From: a virus
Virus record (IMG/VR): IMGVR_UViG_3300044625_002259
Coordinates: 1-27,149 of that record
DNA length: 27,149 bases
Direction: 5' to 3' (one strand)
Positions 20,401 through 27,149 of the stretch are shown here, piece after piece. The notes beneath the pieces are model-generated. The model saw only the letters and a list, made by a program, of their open reading frames with translations. It searched no databases and had not been told where the DNA came from. The translations under genes were made by a program, and so were the position numbers. The first letter of the stretch is position 1; the number at the start of each line of letters is the position of its first letter.

Positions 20401-20432
20401 AAAGCTAGTTGTTTGCCGACAACTAGCTTTTT
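20401..20432 (+). terminator. Intrinsic terminator after the AP2 gene
   Basis: AAAGCTAGTTGT (20401-20412) pairs perfectly with ACAACTAGCTTT (20419-20430) around TTGCCG, followed by TTG. It separates the island's regulatory part from the AIPR-like gene. Confidence 0.9.
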
Positions 20433-20461
20433 GTAAATTTATTGATTTGTACCACAAACCT

Positions 20462-21640
20462 ATGACTAATACTGTAGAGCATACATACATGCTTAATGCG
20501 ATTGAAATTGTCGAATTTTCGTCGTACAGCGCAAAAAAGTTTTTGATAGTTGCGAGAGCGTCCGATCTCCTTACTGAGAGCGCTAATCCAGTTCCTCGGA
20601 CTGTACTGCCCATCCATGCCAATTTGCGAGAGCCAAAAGCTAAAAGTGCCTCTGTGCGCTCTATTTTGGCTAGTATTGAAAAAAATCTATTTCATGAAAT
20701 CAGTGACCCAATCCAAGTTGCTTGCAAGTCTGTAAAACAATATCTAGGAAAGCCCGTACAGGGGAAACCTCAAGAGCGTGGTTTGTTTATGCAGTTTGAC
20801 AATGTAACTGATGGTGTTATGGATGGTTCTCACAGGCTTCATGCTCTATGGCTTGCTAAGCTGCAAGGCTTTAATCTGGACAATGTGCGAGTCACTTTGA
20901 TGGTATCTGAAGGCGTAGACATCAAAGCTAAATGTGTAGAGCTAAACACTTATAGCGCCCCTAGTAAGATTGCTTTGATGGATAAAGCAGGGATCTTTGA
21001 TCATGTCAAAGCTTTGTATGCTGATTCATTCCCATTTATTCGATATCGCGACAATCAATCTGGTACATCCGACTATCCTTTGTGCGCGATAAAAAACGTG
21101 GATATGATGCTAAGACGTGTTACTGGACTTATCAATAAAGCATTTGTTGATACAGGCAGTAGGTTTAGCAATGTACGAGCTTTAGATGGGTCTGTTAGCA
21201 AAGATCCAAAGTATTGGGCTTTACTCCATGACATCTACCCTATGCTTACATTCCTGTTTGAGCTATTTGAGAAAGCTGCGATCGCACAAGAGAGTCGATT
21301 TCTTTCAGTTCCTCGCAATGCAAACCTCTATGCTCAACTCATGGATGGACATAAGTTTGCGGTCAAAGTCTCAAGTCAGCAATTGATTTATTTGTTGATG
21401 TCTGCTTTGTCGGTAAATTTTAATCGGGAAACAGGTTCTTGGAATGTGCCATTAAACAAGATTGGTAAAACCTTGATTAAAGCCGCTTGGCAAGAGTTTA
21501 AGGAGAAGCATACACAAAAGCGCTTTCATGGCTCTGCAAGTGCCGTCATTGCCGATCCCCGTATGGCTGAGCTTATATTGAGCGCCGCCGATCTTGCCTA
21601 TGCTAAATATGCAGATCGAGGCAGCGATATAGCTGCATAA
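20462..21640 (+). CDS. AIPR/DGQHR-like protein, candidate antiphage gene, 392 aa
   Basis: The ATG at 20462 is chosen; the frame also opens at a TTG (20447), and neither has a clear Shine-Dalgarno sequence. The motif NVTDGVMDGSHRLHALWLAK (114-133) is the form seen in AIPR (abortive phage infection) and DGQHR/DndB-type proteins, where DGxHR or NGGQ binds near the active groove. It is followed, as in that family, by CVELNTYSAPSKIALMDK, GIFDHVKALYADSFPFIRY and a helical C-terminal half. AIPR members act in phage exclusion, so it may guard the prophage against rivals. The family call rests on motif order, not on a search. It lies alone between two terminators. Confidence 0.6.
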   Translation: MTNTVEHTYMLNAIEIVEFSSYSAKKFLIVARASDLLTESANPVPRTVLPIHANLREPKAKSASVRSILASIEKNLFHEISDPIQVACKSVKQYLGKPVQGKPQERGLFMQFDNVTDGVMDGSHRLHALWLAKLQGFNLDNVRVTLMVSEGVDIKAKCVELNTYSAPSKIALMDKAGIFDHVKALYADSFPFIRYRDNQSGTSDYPLCAIKNVDMMLRRVTGLINKAFVDTGSRFSNVRALDGSVSKDPKYWALLHDIYPMLTFLFELFEKAAIAQESRFLSVPRNANLYAQLMDGHKFAVKVSSQQLIYLLMSALSVNFNRETGSWNVPLNKIGKTLIKAAWQEFKEKHTQKRFHGSASAVIADPRMAELILSAADLAYAKYADRGSDIAA

Positions 21641-21701
21641 GCTAAAATAACCATGCAAGGTTAAACACTATCTTTAGCGTTGAGTCAGCCCCTTGCAACA
21701 A

Positions 21702-21728
21702 AAAGCCGATCGCTTGTTGGTCGGCTTT
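21702..21728 (+). terminator. Hairpin terminator after the AIPR-like gene
   Basis: AAAGCCGA (21702-21709) pairs with TCGGCTTT (21721-21728). The T-run is broken (TGTTGATTG), so termination may be incomplete. A further long-range pairing TGCAAGG/CCTTGCA (about 21654-21698) precedes it. Confidence 0.6.
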
Positions 21729-21760
21729 GTTGATTGAAAATTATAAGGAGTAAACATTTA

Positions 21761-22051
21761 ATGAGTAACAAAGTACAGCTACATTTCACATGGGAAAACG
21801 GTATTGATGCGGAGCCAACCCTGTATACAATCGACGTTGATTTGCTCAGAGCAGATACGTCTTTATCTGGTAACGATGAAGCTGTTAGACTGGAAGTTCT
21901 TTCTGTGATTGATGGTGACAAGGATTACCTCGAATCTACATTAATGAATAAAATCTGGAAAGCTGAAGATGAAGGTGATTTTAATTTAGGCAAGTATTCC
22001 GTTAAAGACGATATTAGATGCATCACTCTCGAATCCTGTCAAGAACCTTAA
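21761..22051 (+). CDS. Hypothetical protein, 96 aa
   Basis: The ATG at 21761 is chosen over an upstream TTG because AAGGAG (21745-21750) lies ten bases before it. The protein is acidic and beta-rich (SNKVQLHFTWENGIDAEPTL, YTIDVDLLRADTSLSG), with a middle helical stretch (DKDYLESTLMNKIWKAED). No family is recognised. It is the last gene of the island and ends at a terminator shared with the tape-measure gene. Confidence 0.7.
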   Translation: MSNKVQLHFTWENGIDAEPTLYTIDVDLLRADTSLSGNDEAVRLEVLSVIDGDKDYLESTLMNKIWKAEDEGDFNLGKYSVKDDIRCITLESCQEP

Positions 22052-22059
22052 CTTGTAAA

Positions 22060-22100
22060 CTAAAAGCCCTGTCTTGACAATATCAAGACAGGGCTTTTAG
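22060..22100. terminator. Perfect 18-bp stem terminator shared by convergent genes
   Basis: CTAAAAGCCCTGTCTTGA (22060-22077) pairs perfectly with TCAAGACAGGGCTTTTAG (22083-22100) around CAATA. It ends the plus-strand gene at 22051 and the minus-strand tape-measure gene at 22102, using the A-runs and T-runs on either side. Confidence 0.95.
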
Positions 22101-22101
22101 A

Positions 22102-25100
22102 TTACATACTCAACGCCGCCGATCGTGCCATCTCCCTTTGAATCTGCAAAGCGATCTCTGTAGCGTTACCACTGCCTGTAGTTACATTTACGTTATAGGT
22201 TTTGTTACCGCCCGAATTGTTCAATACGTTCTTAGTCTGATTTGCAGGTAGGACATTAGAGCCTCTAGGCAATGTCACAAGCTCAGCACCTCGTTCTCCT
22301 ACCAATGCCATACCGCCGCGGAAGTTTATAACACCACTAGCAAAAGCAGGAACTTTAGAAGCGCCCGCACCCGTAGCGGCGCTAAGTGATGTTCCACCTT
22401 TAGTTACTGCCAACGCATCAATAATTTGCTGTGCAGACTTACCTAAAATTTGCTGTATCTCAATCGCAGACGCTTTATCTAGCGCCCTTTGTTGCTCTTT
22501 AAATACTCTCTCACGTTCGATTTTCTGATCCTCAAACGCCCGATCAAGCGCTAGCTCTTTCTCTTTTTGAGCTAACTTAATCGTCTCTAGCTCAGCATCA
22601 GCAGCTTTCCTGAGTGCTAAGTCCTCGTTGGTTTGCTGTAGTTTTAAAGCACGTTCTTCATCGGCTTGCTGCTCTTTAATTGCTGCAAGTTCACCTCTCT
22701 CGAAAGCTAATTTACTAGCCTGTAATTCAGCTTCGATTCTTTGCTTTTCAGGTTTGAGTACAGTGTTCTCAAAAGCCAACTTAGCAGCGTTTTGCTCAGC
22801 ATCAAAAGCCAACTTAGCAGCGTTTAATTCAGCTTCAAAAGCCTTGTCACTAGCTCTCTTGACCTCAGTGCGCTTTACATCTTCAGCTTTATCTATTTCA
22901 GCTTGTTTGGCTTTGTTGGCTTTCTCCAATTCGTCTAAGGCAAGCTGTACTTTTTTCTGCTCTTCACCCGTAGCGATCGCGGATACTTGAGCTATTTGCT
23001 TGGCTTGAGCAACCAATTGTTCTTGACTCTGTACCCCGCCCTGTCCTTGGGTAGCTGCTTGCGATCTAATGCGTTCTTCTTCTTCGATTTGCGCTGCAAT
23101 CCTAGCCCGATCTTCGGGCTTGACAGTAGCGATCGCGCCTTCATTACTTATTAATTGCTTAGCTTTTGACAAAGCCTCAGATGCTTGTTTATCACGTTGA
23201 GCGCGTTGCGCTGCAAATGCCTCATCGTCCTTACGTTGCTTATCGGCTCTCTGTTCTTTGAGTGCATTTTGCTTGTCATCAAAATCCTGCTTGAGTTTGT
23301 TTAGTTTCTCCTCGTTTGCACGTTTCTTGGCATCAAGAGCATCCTCAAGTTGTAGTTTTTTGGCATTCTGAGTGTCGTCAAATGCGCGTTGCTTATCTTG
23401 TAAAGCTAGGGTTTGCTTTTCCTTTAGTACCTCTGTTTCTAGCGCTTGCTTGCGATCTAGCTCACCTTTTGCGAGTGCATTTTTTTCTTCGATTGCTTTG
23501 ATAGCATCGGCATTTTCGCGATCGCGTTTGGCTTTGGTGTCTTCAAAGGATCGCTTGATTGATTTTTCTGCGTCTTGGTTTTGGGCTTCCCTGATTCTTT
23601 CAGCTTGCTTGCGTTGTTCATCGGTTACTTCAGCGATCGCTGATGCTTCCTTTGCTGCTGTACTATTTACCGCAGCAATTCGATCTTCTAAAAGTTTTTT
23701 GCGTTTGGAGAATATTGCAATCTCATTGTTTAGAAGTTTTTGTAAAGCAGGGTTATCAGAAGCGCCTTGAGCTTGCGCTTTCAAGGAATTAATAGCTAAA
23801 TCAATATTTTCAACCTGCTCCTTAGTTTCTTTATTGAATTTCGCTACTCCTTCGGCACCTAATCTATTTTTAGCCCCTGTAGCGTCAATGGCTACACCGT
23901 ATTTGTTCAATACGTTGAGTGATTCGTCGAGGGCTTTGGTGTATTCCTTTTGATTTTCAGCAAAAGCAATTACTTCTTTTTGTCGCCCCCTTTGCGCCCC
24001 AAAAATATCAAATGTTGCGCCTTGTCTTCCTAATCCGTCGTCAGTAGTTTGCTCAGGTGACGCTAGCTTACCGCGTAGCGCTTGTAATTCTGCTAATTTT
24101 TGCTTGTAATCCTCCAAACTTTTTGTCGATTCCGAAACATTAAAAGCTGATGATAATTGCTTACCTACTGCAATTAGTGGAATCGCAGCAACAACAATTA
24201 ACCCCAATGGCGTTGTCAGTGCATACGCCGCTACACTAGCAGCCGTGAGCGCACCTGTTAGCACTCCCGTACCTACAGCAAGTGCCCCTTGAGCGATCGC
24301 CGCTAATCCCGCTTTAGTGGTTAGCAGTGTAAAGGCATTACTAGCTAGGGTAGTCGCAAAGGTGAGGGCATTAGCACCAAAAGCTGCAATACCAGCCGCC
24401 CCACCAAATAACTTTAACCCCCCAACAAAAGCTGGAGCCGCCGCGCCGATCGCTGTAAGAGCCGCACCTAATGTAGCAATACCGCCAGCTAGTCCAATAA
24501 TCGCGCCTAAACCTACTTGAATTGGTGCAGGTAATTGGTTGAATACGTCAACAGCCGCGCCTACAACCGCTATTAATGGCGCAAATGCTGTTTGTGTACC
24601 ACGTCCTAAATTCACTAAAGCTTCATTGATTTTATTGATAGCTGCTGTAATTTGACCCTGAGCAGACTTGGCAACAATATCAAAGCCAGCTTGTGCTTTA
24701 CCTGACGCATTACCGATGGCTGCTAGATTCTCGTTGAACTTGCCTAGATCGCCACTAATCAAAGGCAATACAGCAGCTAGTCCGTCAACATCGGTAAAGA
24801 TCTTGGATAGCTGCTCTGAAGATGTAGCGCCGCTTGCTGACAGTCGTTTTAATACACCTGATAGCCCCTCAGTTTTTAGGATTGCAGCGCTGTTTGCAAT
24901 GCCATATTTCTCTAGTTCTTTTGCTGCTGCTGCTGTAGGTTTAAGCAATGTAACGATCGCCTGTCTTACTCCACTAACAGCACTTTCTGTTTTAATACCA
25001 GTAGCTGTAGTTGTTGCGATCGCCGCCGATACTTCGTCAAAACTTACACCCGCTGCTTTTGCTATTGGAGCGATTTTTCCTAGTTGCCCCGCAAATTGTC

Positions 25101-26055
25101 CGATCGTGGTTTTACCTTTATCTTGCACAACTGCAAATTTATCGACAATTAAAGCCGCATCGTTAGCAGCCAATCCATAGGCATTAAGCACTGATGTAGT
25201 TGCGTCAGCTACCGTAGCAGTATCGGTAAAACCAGCTTTAGCACCTAATACCGATACTCTCGTAATCTCTGAAGCGTCAGCTACATTACTGAATCCACTA
25301 GATAAAATCTCATATTGTGCGCCTAAAATCTCAGCGCTAGTTACCTGATTTTTTAGCTCACCTGATAGTTTGATCGCTACACCTGCAAAAGCGTCCGACT
25401 CGTTGGATAAAGTAGCAATCTTTGTTTTAGCTGTATCAAACCCCAAAAAAGCTTGATTAGCAGCGCTAGAAACTTGATTAAAAGTAGTTCCAATCCGTTC
25501 TAATGTCTGCGATGTATTTTGTAATTGCTCAGCTAAATCTCGCGCTTTCTCAGTAGTAGCGCCAATGAACTGATTAAAAGTTACAGGACTCGCATCGTCA
25601 AAACCTTTCTTGATTTTGTCGAGATTAAGTTTATTGATTTCACTCGCTAGAGCTTTAGCGTTAGCAATATCAGCAGGATTAATCAGCTTTGCATCTATAG
25701 CTGCTAATTGCTGTTTGTATCGTAGTAATTCTTGTGCAACTCGCGCCGCCTCTTTGTCAGCGCCATCTGATACCCGTACAGCGCTAGCTGCTTTTTGCCT
25801 CTCTAGTTGCGAAATAAAAGCAGCCGATCTAGTTGCATCATTTGCGCCGCTTTGTGCCTTTTTCTTCTCTAAAGCGTCTATTTCTAGCTGTAGTTTTTTT
25901 AGTGCAGCGACAGCTATGTTAGAAGCATCCGCGCCGCCCAAATTTAAGACGGGTGCTTTGATATTACCGATCGCAGATTGCAAAGTTTTGATGTCACTGA
26001 TCGCCTTGTCGATGCCATCAAAACTTACTCTAATTGCATAATTTTCATCAGCCAT
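22102..26055 (-). CDS. Phage tail tape-measure protein, 1317 aa
   Basis: The ATG at 26055 (MADENYAI) is chosen because GAGG lies nine bases upstream; a TTG 15 bases earlier is not needed. Residues about 205-430 match the TP901-type core (SAEILGAQYEILSSGFSNVA, AGFTDTATVADATTSVLNAY, VSGVRQAIVTLLKPTAAAA). Residues about 515-635 are a long hydrophobic, alanine/glycine-rich region, as in other tape measures. Residues about 830-1225 are a long charged coiled coil. Near the C terminus is the usual MALVGERGAELVTLPRGS. The protein sets tail length and is injected during infection. It is coupled to the preceding gene (TGA-T-ATG). Confidence 0.95.
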   Translation of the reverse strand: MADENYAIRVSFDGIDKAISDIKTLQSAIGNIKAPVLNLGGADASNIAVAALKKLQLEIDALEKKKAQSGANDATRSAAFISQLERQKAASAVRVSDGADKEAARVAQELLRYKQQLAAIDAKLINPADIANAKALASEINKLNLDKIKKGFDDASPVTFNQFIGATTEKARDLAEQLQNTSQTLERIGTTFNQVSSAANQAFLGFDTAKTKIATLSNESDAFAGVAIKLSGELKNQVTSAEILGAQYEILSSGFSNVADASEITRVSVLGAKAGFTDTATVADATTSVLNAYGLAANDAALIVDKFAVVQDKGKTTIGQFAGQLGKIAPIAKAAGVSFDEVSAAIATTTATGIKTESAVSGVRQAIVTLLKPTAAAAKELEKYGIANSAAILKTEGLSGVLKRLSASGATSSEQLSKIFTDVDGLAAVLPLISGDLGKFNENLAAIGNASGKAQAGFDIVAKSAQGQITAAINKINEALVNLGRGTQTAFAPLIAVVGAAVDVFNQLPAPIQVGLGAIIGLAGGIATLGAALTAIGAAAPAFVGGLKLFGGAAGIAAFGANALTFATTLASNAFTLLTTKAGLAAIAQGALAVGTGVLTGALTAASVAAYALTTPLGLIVVAAIPLIAVGKQLSSAFNVSESTKSLEDYKQKLAELQALRGKLASPEQTTDDGLGRQGATFDIFGAQRGRQKEVIAFAENQKEYTKALDESLNVLNKYGVAIDATGAKNRLGAEGVAKFNKETKEQVENIDLAINSLKAQAQGASDNPALQKLLNNEIAIFSKRKKLLEDRIAAVNSTAAKEASAIAEVTDEQRKQAERIREAQNQDAEKSIKRSFEDTKAKRDRENADAIKAIEEKNALAKGELDRKQALETEVLKEKQTLALQDKQRAFDDTQNAKKLQLEDALDAKKRANEEKLNKLKQDFDDKQNALKEQRADKQRKDDEAFAAQRAQRDKQASEALSKAKQLISNEGAIATVKPEDRARIAAQIEEEERIRSQAATQGQGGVQSQEQLVAQAKQIAQVSAIATGEEQKKVQLALDELEKANKAKQAEIDKAEDVKRTEVKRASDKAFEAELNAAKLAFDAEQNAAKLAFENTVLKPEKQRIEAELQASKLAFERGELAAIKEQQADEERALKLQQTNEDLALRKAADAELETIKLAQKEKELALDRAFEDQKIERERVFKEQQRALDKASAIEIQQILGKSAQQIIDALAVTKGGTSLSAATGAGASKVPAFASGVINFRGGMALVGERGAELVTLPRGSNVLPANQTKNVLNNSGGNKTYNVNVTTGSGNATEIALQIQREMARSAALSM

Positions 26056-26056
26056 A

Positions 26057-26797
26057 TCAATCACCCTCAATCAAACTTCTTAAAAAAGTGTCGAAATAAT
26101 TAACCAAAGAAACGGTTAAAGCTTCTTCTGCCCCTAGAGTTGGGGTCAAATACTTATGCCTTTTTTGCAACCATCTCAAAGCGATCGCTACATTTAGATC
26201 GTCTGTATCGCTGGAGGGTAGCCAGTGCTTAGCAACTAAGGCAAGGTGATTGGGGATGTCTTTGCGCTTTAGATCAAGGCTTTCTAAAATCTCCCTTCCA
26301 TCAAGAGGGTTATGAATAATTACTCGTCCGTTCTCTTCTTGTTCTATGCGTGGATTACACCAGCAAGAGCCGTCATTATTTTCATCGTGTTCTCTCAAGT
26401 CATCAATAGGGATAACATGGACTGATTCGCCTTTATACTCTAAAGATTTACGCCTTAGTTTTACTATTTCAGGTGTAAAACCAACATCTTTTAAAGTTGA
26501 CTCTATTAAAATTTCTACAATTTGCAAATCAACGCTTAATCCTTGATTTTGATCTAAAAAAGTATTCCGATTAGTATCAATCAAAAAACGAGACGGGGCT
26601 GCAATTATTAAATAGTTAGTAGAGTCACTCAATGGTTCATCGTATTGTTTAGTAATTGGCGCGATCGTTAAATCACTATTACCAATATTTTTTTCAATAC
26701 TCCAAAAACAACTAATTGTTAATGGATTATTGAGCCCAAAAATGTCGATAAATTCATCAGCAATATGATGCGATAAGACTGCATGGATGTTTTTCAT
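26057..26797 (-). CDS. Tail-region protein with embedded DLREH-CWC-DGRE domain, 246 aa
   Basis: It lies directly before the tape measure, where tail assembly chaperones are usually encoded. Residues about 126-170 contain VHVIPIDDLREHDENNDG, CWCNPRIEQEENGRVIIHNP and LDGREI. These form a small conserved module (DLREH...CxC.P...G..IHN..DGRE) known from many stand-alone phage proteins of unknown function, here inside a larger protein. Flanking parts are mixed (ADEFIDIFGLNNPLTISCFW; PNHLALVAKHWLPSSDTDDL). The C-terminal half may be the real chaperone-like part. The role is inferred from position. Confidence 0.7.
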   Translation of the reverse strand: MKNIHAVLSHHIADEFIDIFGLNNPLTISCFWSIEKNIGNSDLTIAPITKQYDEPLSDSTNYLIIAAPSRFLIDTNRNTFLDQNQGLSVDLQIVEILIESTLKDVGFTPEIVKLRRKSLEYKGESVHVIPIDDLREHDENNDGSCWCNPRIEQEENGRVIIHNPLDGREILESLDLKRKDIPNHLALVAKHWLPSSDTDDLNVAIALRWLQKRHKYLTPTLGAEEALTVSLVNYFDTFLRSLIEGD

Positions 26798-26799
26798 AT

Positions 26800-27149
26800 T
26801 TAATCACCAGCTAATAATTCAATCGTCTCGTAATCGCAAATTTCTACAACCCAATTCGGGATCTTGCCTTTCTTAAACAGCAAAGCAAACTTCTTGGCAA
26901 AGGTTACAGACATCCGCTTCTTAGCTTGCATTCTACGCAATGCTTGCAGTGAAGGGGTAAGCGATCTAAAGGCTTTCTCACGGTCTTTAAAATCACCAGT
27001 AGCTAACGTATTTCGCGCCGCTATCACCTCTAGTTCTGCCGATCGCTGTAACTCTTGCTCGTTAATATAAGCAAGATATTGCCTAATTACGCTGATTCGA
27101 GTAGACCCGAAATCTCCACTAAATTTGTCTCGGAATCTTGATCCTGTGA
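26800..27149 (-). CDS. Partial tail-region protein, cut by the right window edge
   Basis: On the minus strand this frame is open from the window edge to the stop at 26800, at least 115 residues. A GTG at 27027 is not the real start, because upstream residues look natural (FGSTRISVIRQYLAYINEQE, LQRSAELEVIAARN). The C-terminal part is basic (SLQALRRMQAKKRMSVTFAK) and ends in an acidic stretch (VVEICDYETIELLAGD). It precedes the 246-aa gene by two bases, so it is in the tail operon, probably a tail assembly or head-tail connector gene. The N terminus is missing. Confidence 0.6.
   Translation of the reverse strand, partial: TGSRFRDKFSGDFGSTRISVIRQYLAYINEQELQRSAELEVIAARNTLATGDFKDREKAFRSLTPSLQALRRMQAKKRMSVTFAKKFALLFKKGKIPNWVVEICDYETIELLAGD

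Noticed and set aside
22628-25180. Long open frames on the plus strand opposite the tape-measure gene (for example 23372-23770 and 24668-25180)
   Set aside because: They are antisense shadows of a highly repetitive, alanine/lysine-rich coding sequence. They have no ribosome binding sites and low-complexity serine/alanine composition.
1-27149. CRISPR array, tRNA or rRNA genes
   Set aside because: No regularly spaced repeats, no cloverleaf with T-loop sequence and no rRNA-like segments were seen on either strand.

Overview
The window looks like part of a tailed-phage genome or prophage from a cyanobacterium. The octamer GCGATCGC (HIP1, a hallmark of many cyanobacterial genomes) can be read by eye at more than 25 sites, where chance would give fewer than one. 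The phage identity rests on a tape-measure protein (22102-26055), a set of tail/baseplate-type genes (11394-15601), a KilA-N/KilAC antirepressor (17427-18281) and long runs of tiny genes overlapping by 1-4 bases (TAATG, ATGA). I see no terminase, portal, capsid, integrase or lysin, so the element is incomplete here.

Layout. (A) 1-2323, minus strand: a tightly coupled operon of small unknown genes driven by a strong promoter (TTGACA-N17-TAATAC). (B) 2457-4894, plus strand: a divergent operon with a possible ribbon-helix-helix protein, a membrane peptide, two proteins of a local family, an ASCH-like protein and a protein with a HigA-antitoxin-like region, closed by a large terminator. (C) 4895-6283: mostly non-coding, with four strong hairpins, a four-cysteine protein and what looks like a decayed gene. 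(D) 6284-6857: a divergent switch, with a ribbon-helix-helix-like protein on the minus strand, an HTH-like protein on the plus strand and a palindromic operator between them. (E) 6854-10450, plus strand: an operon of very small single-pass membrane proteins around a membrane-anchored FtsK/HerA-type ATPase. This is the best candidate here for an undescribed machine. (F) 10428-11355: a membrane/coiled-coil protein and a holin-sized membrane peptide. (G) 11394-15601, minus strand: tail tip/baseplate genes. (H) 15874-22051, plus strand: an accessory island with zinc-finger proteins, the antirepressor, a double-AP2 protein and an AIPR/DGQHR-like protein. (I) 22102-27149, minus strand: tape measure, a protein with an embedded conserved domain, and a gene cut by the window edge.

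How it fits together. Blocks I and G are tail genes on the same strand, but island H sits between them in the opposite orientation, walled off by terminators at 15753-15778 and 22060-22100. At least four genes in blocks A and H share a near-identical 5' leader (ACAAGCAA...AAGGCAAA...ATG), and three of these have TTGACA promoters, each with a different palindrome over the -10. This suggests separately repressed modules built on one expression cassette. Most small genes have no recognisable function, and I say so in each entry.
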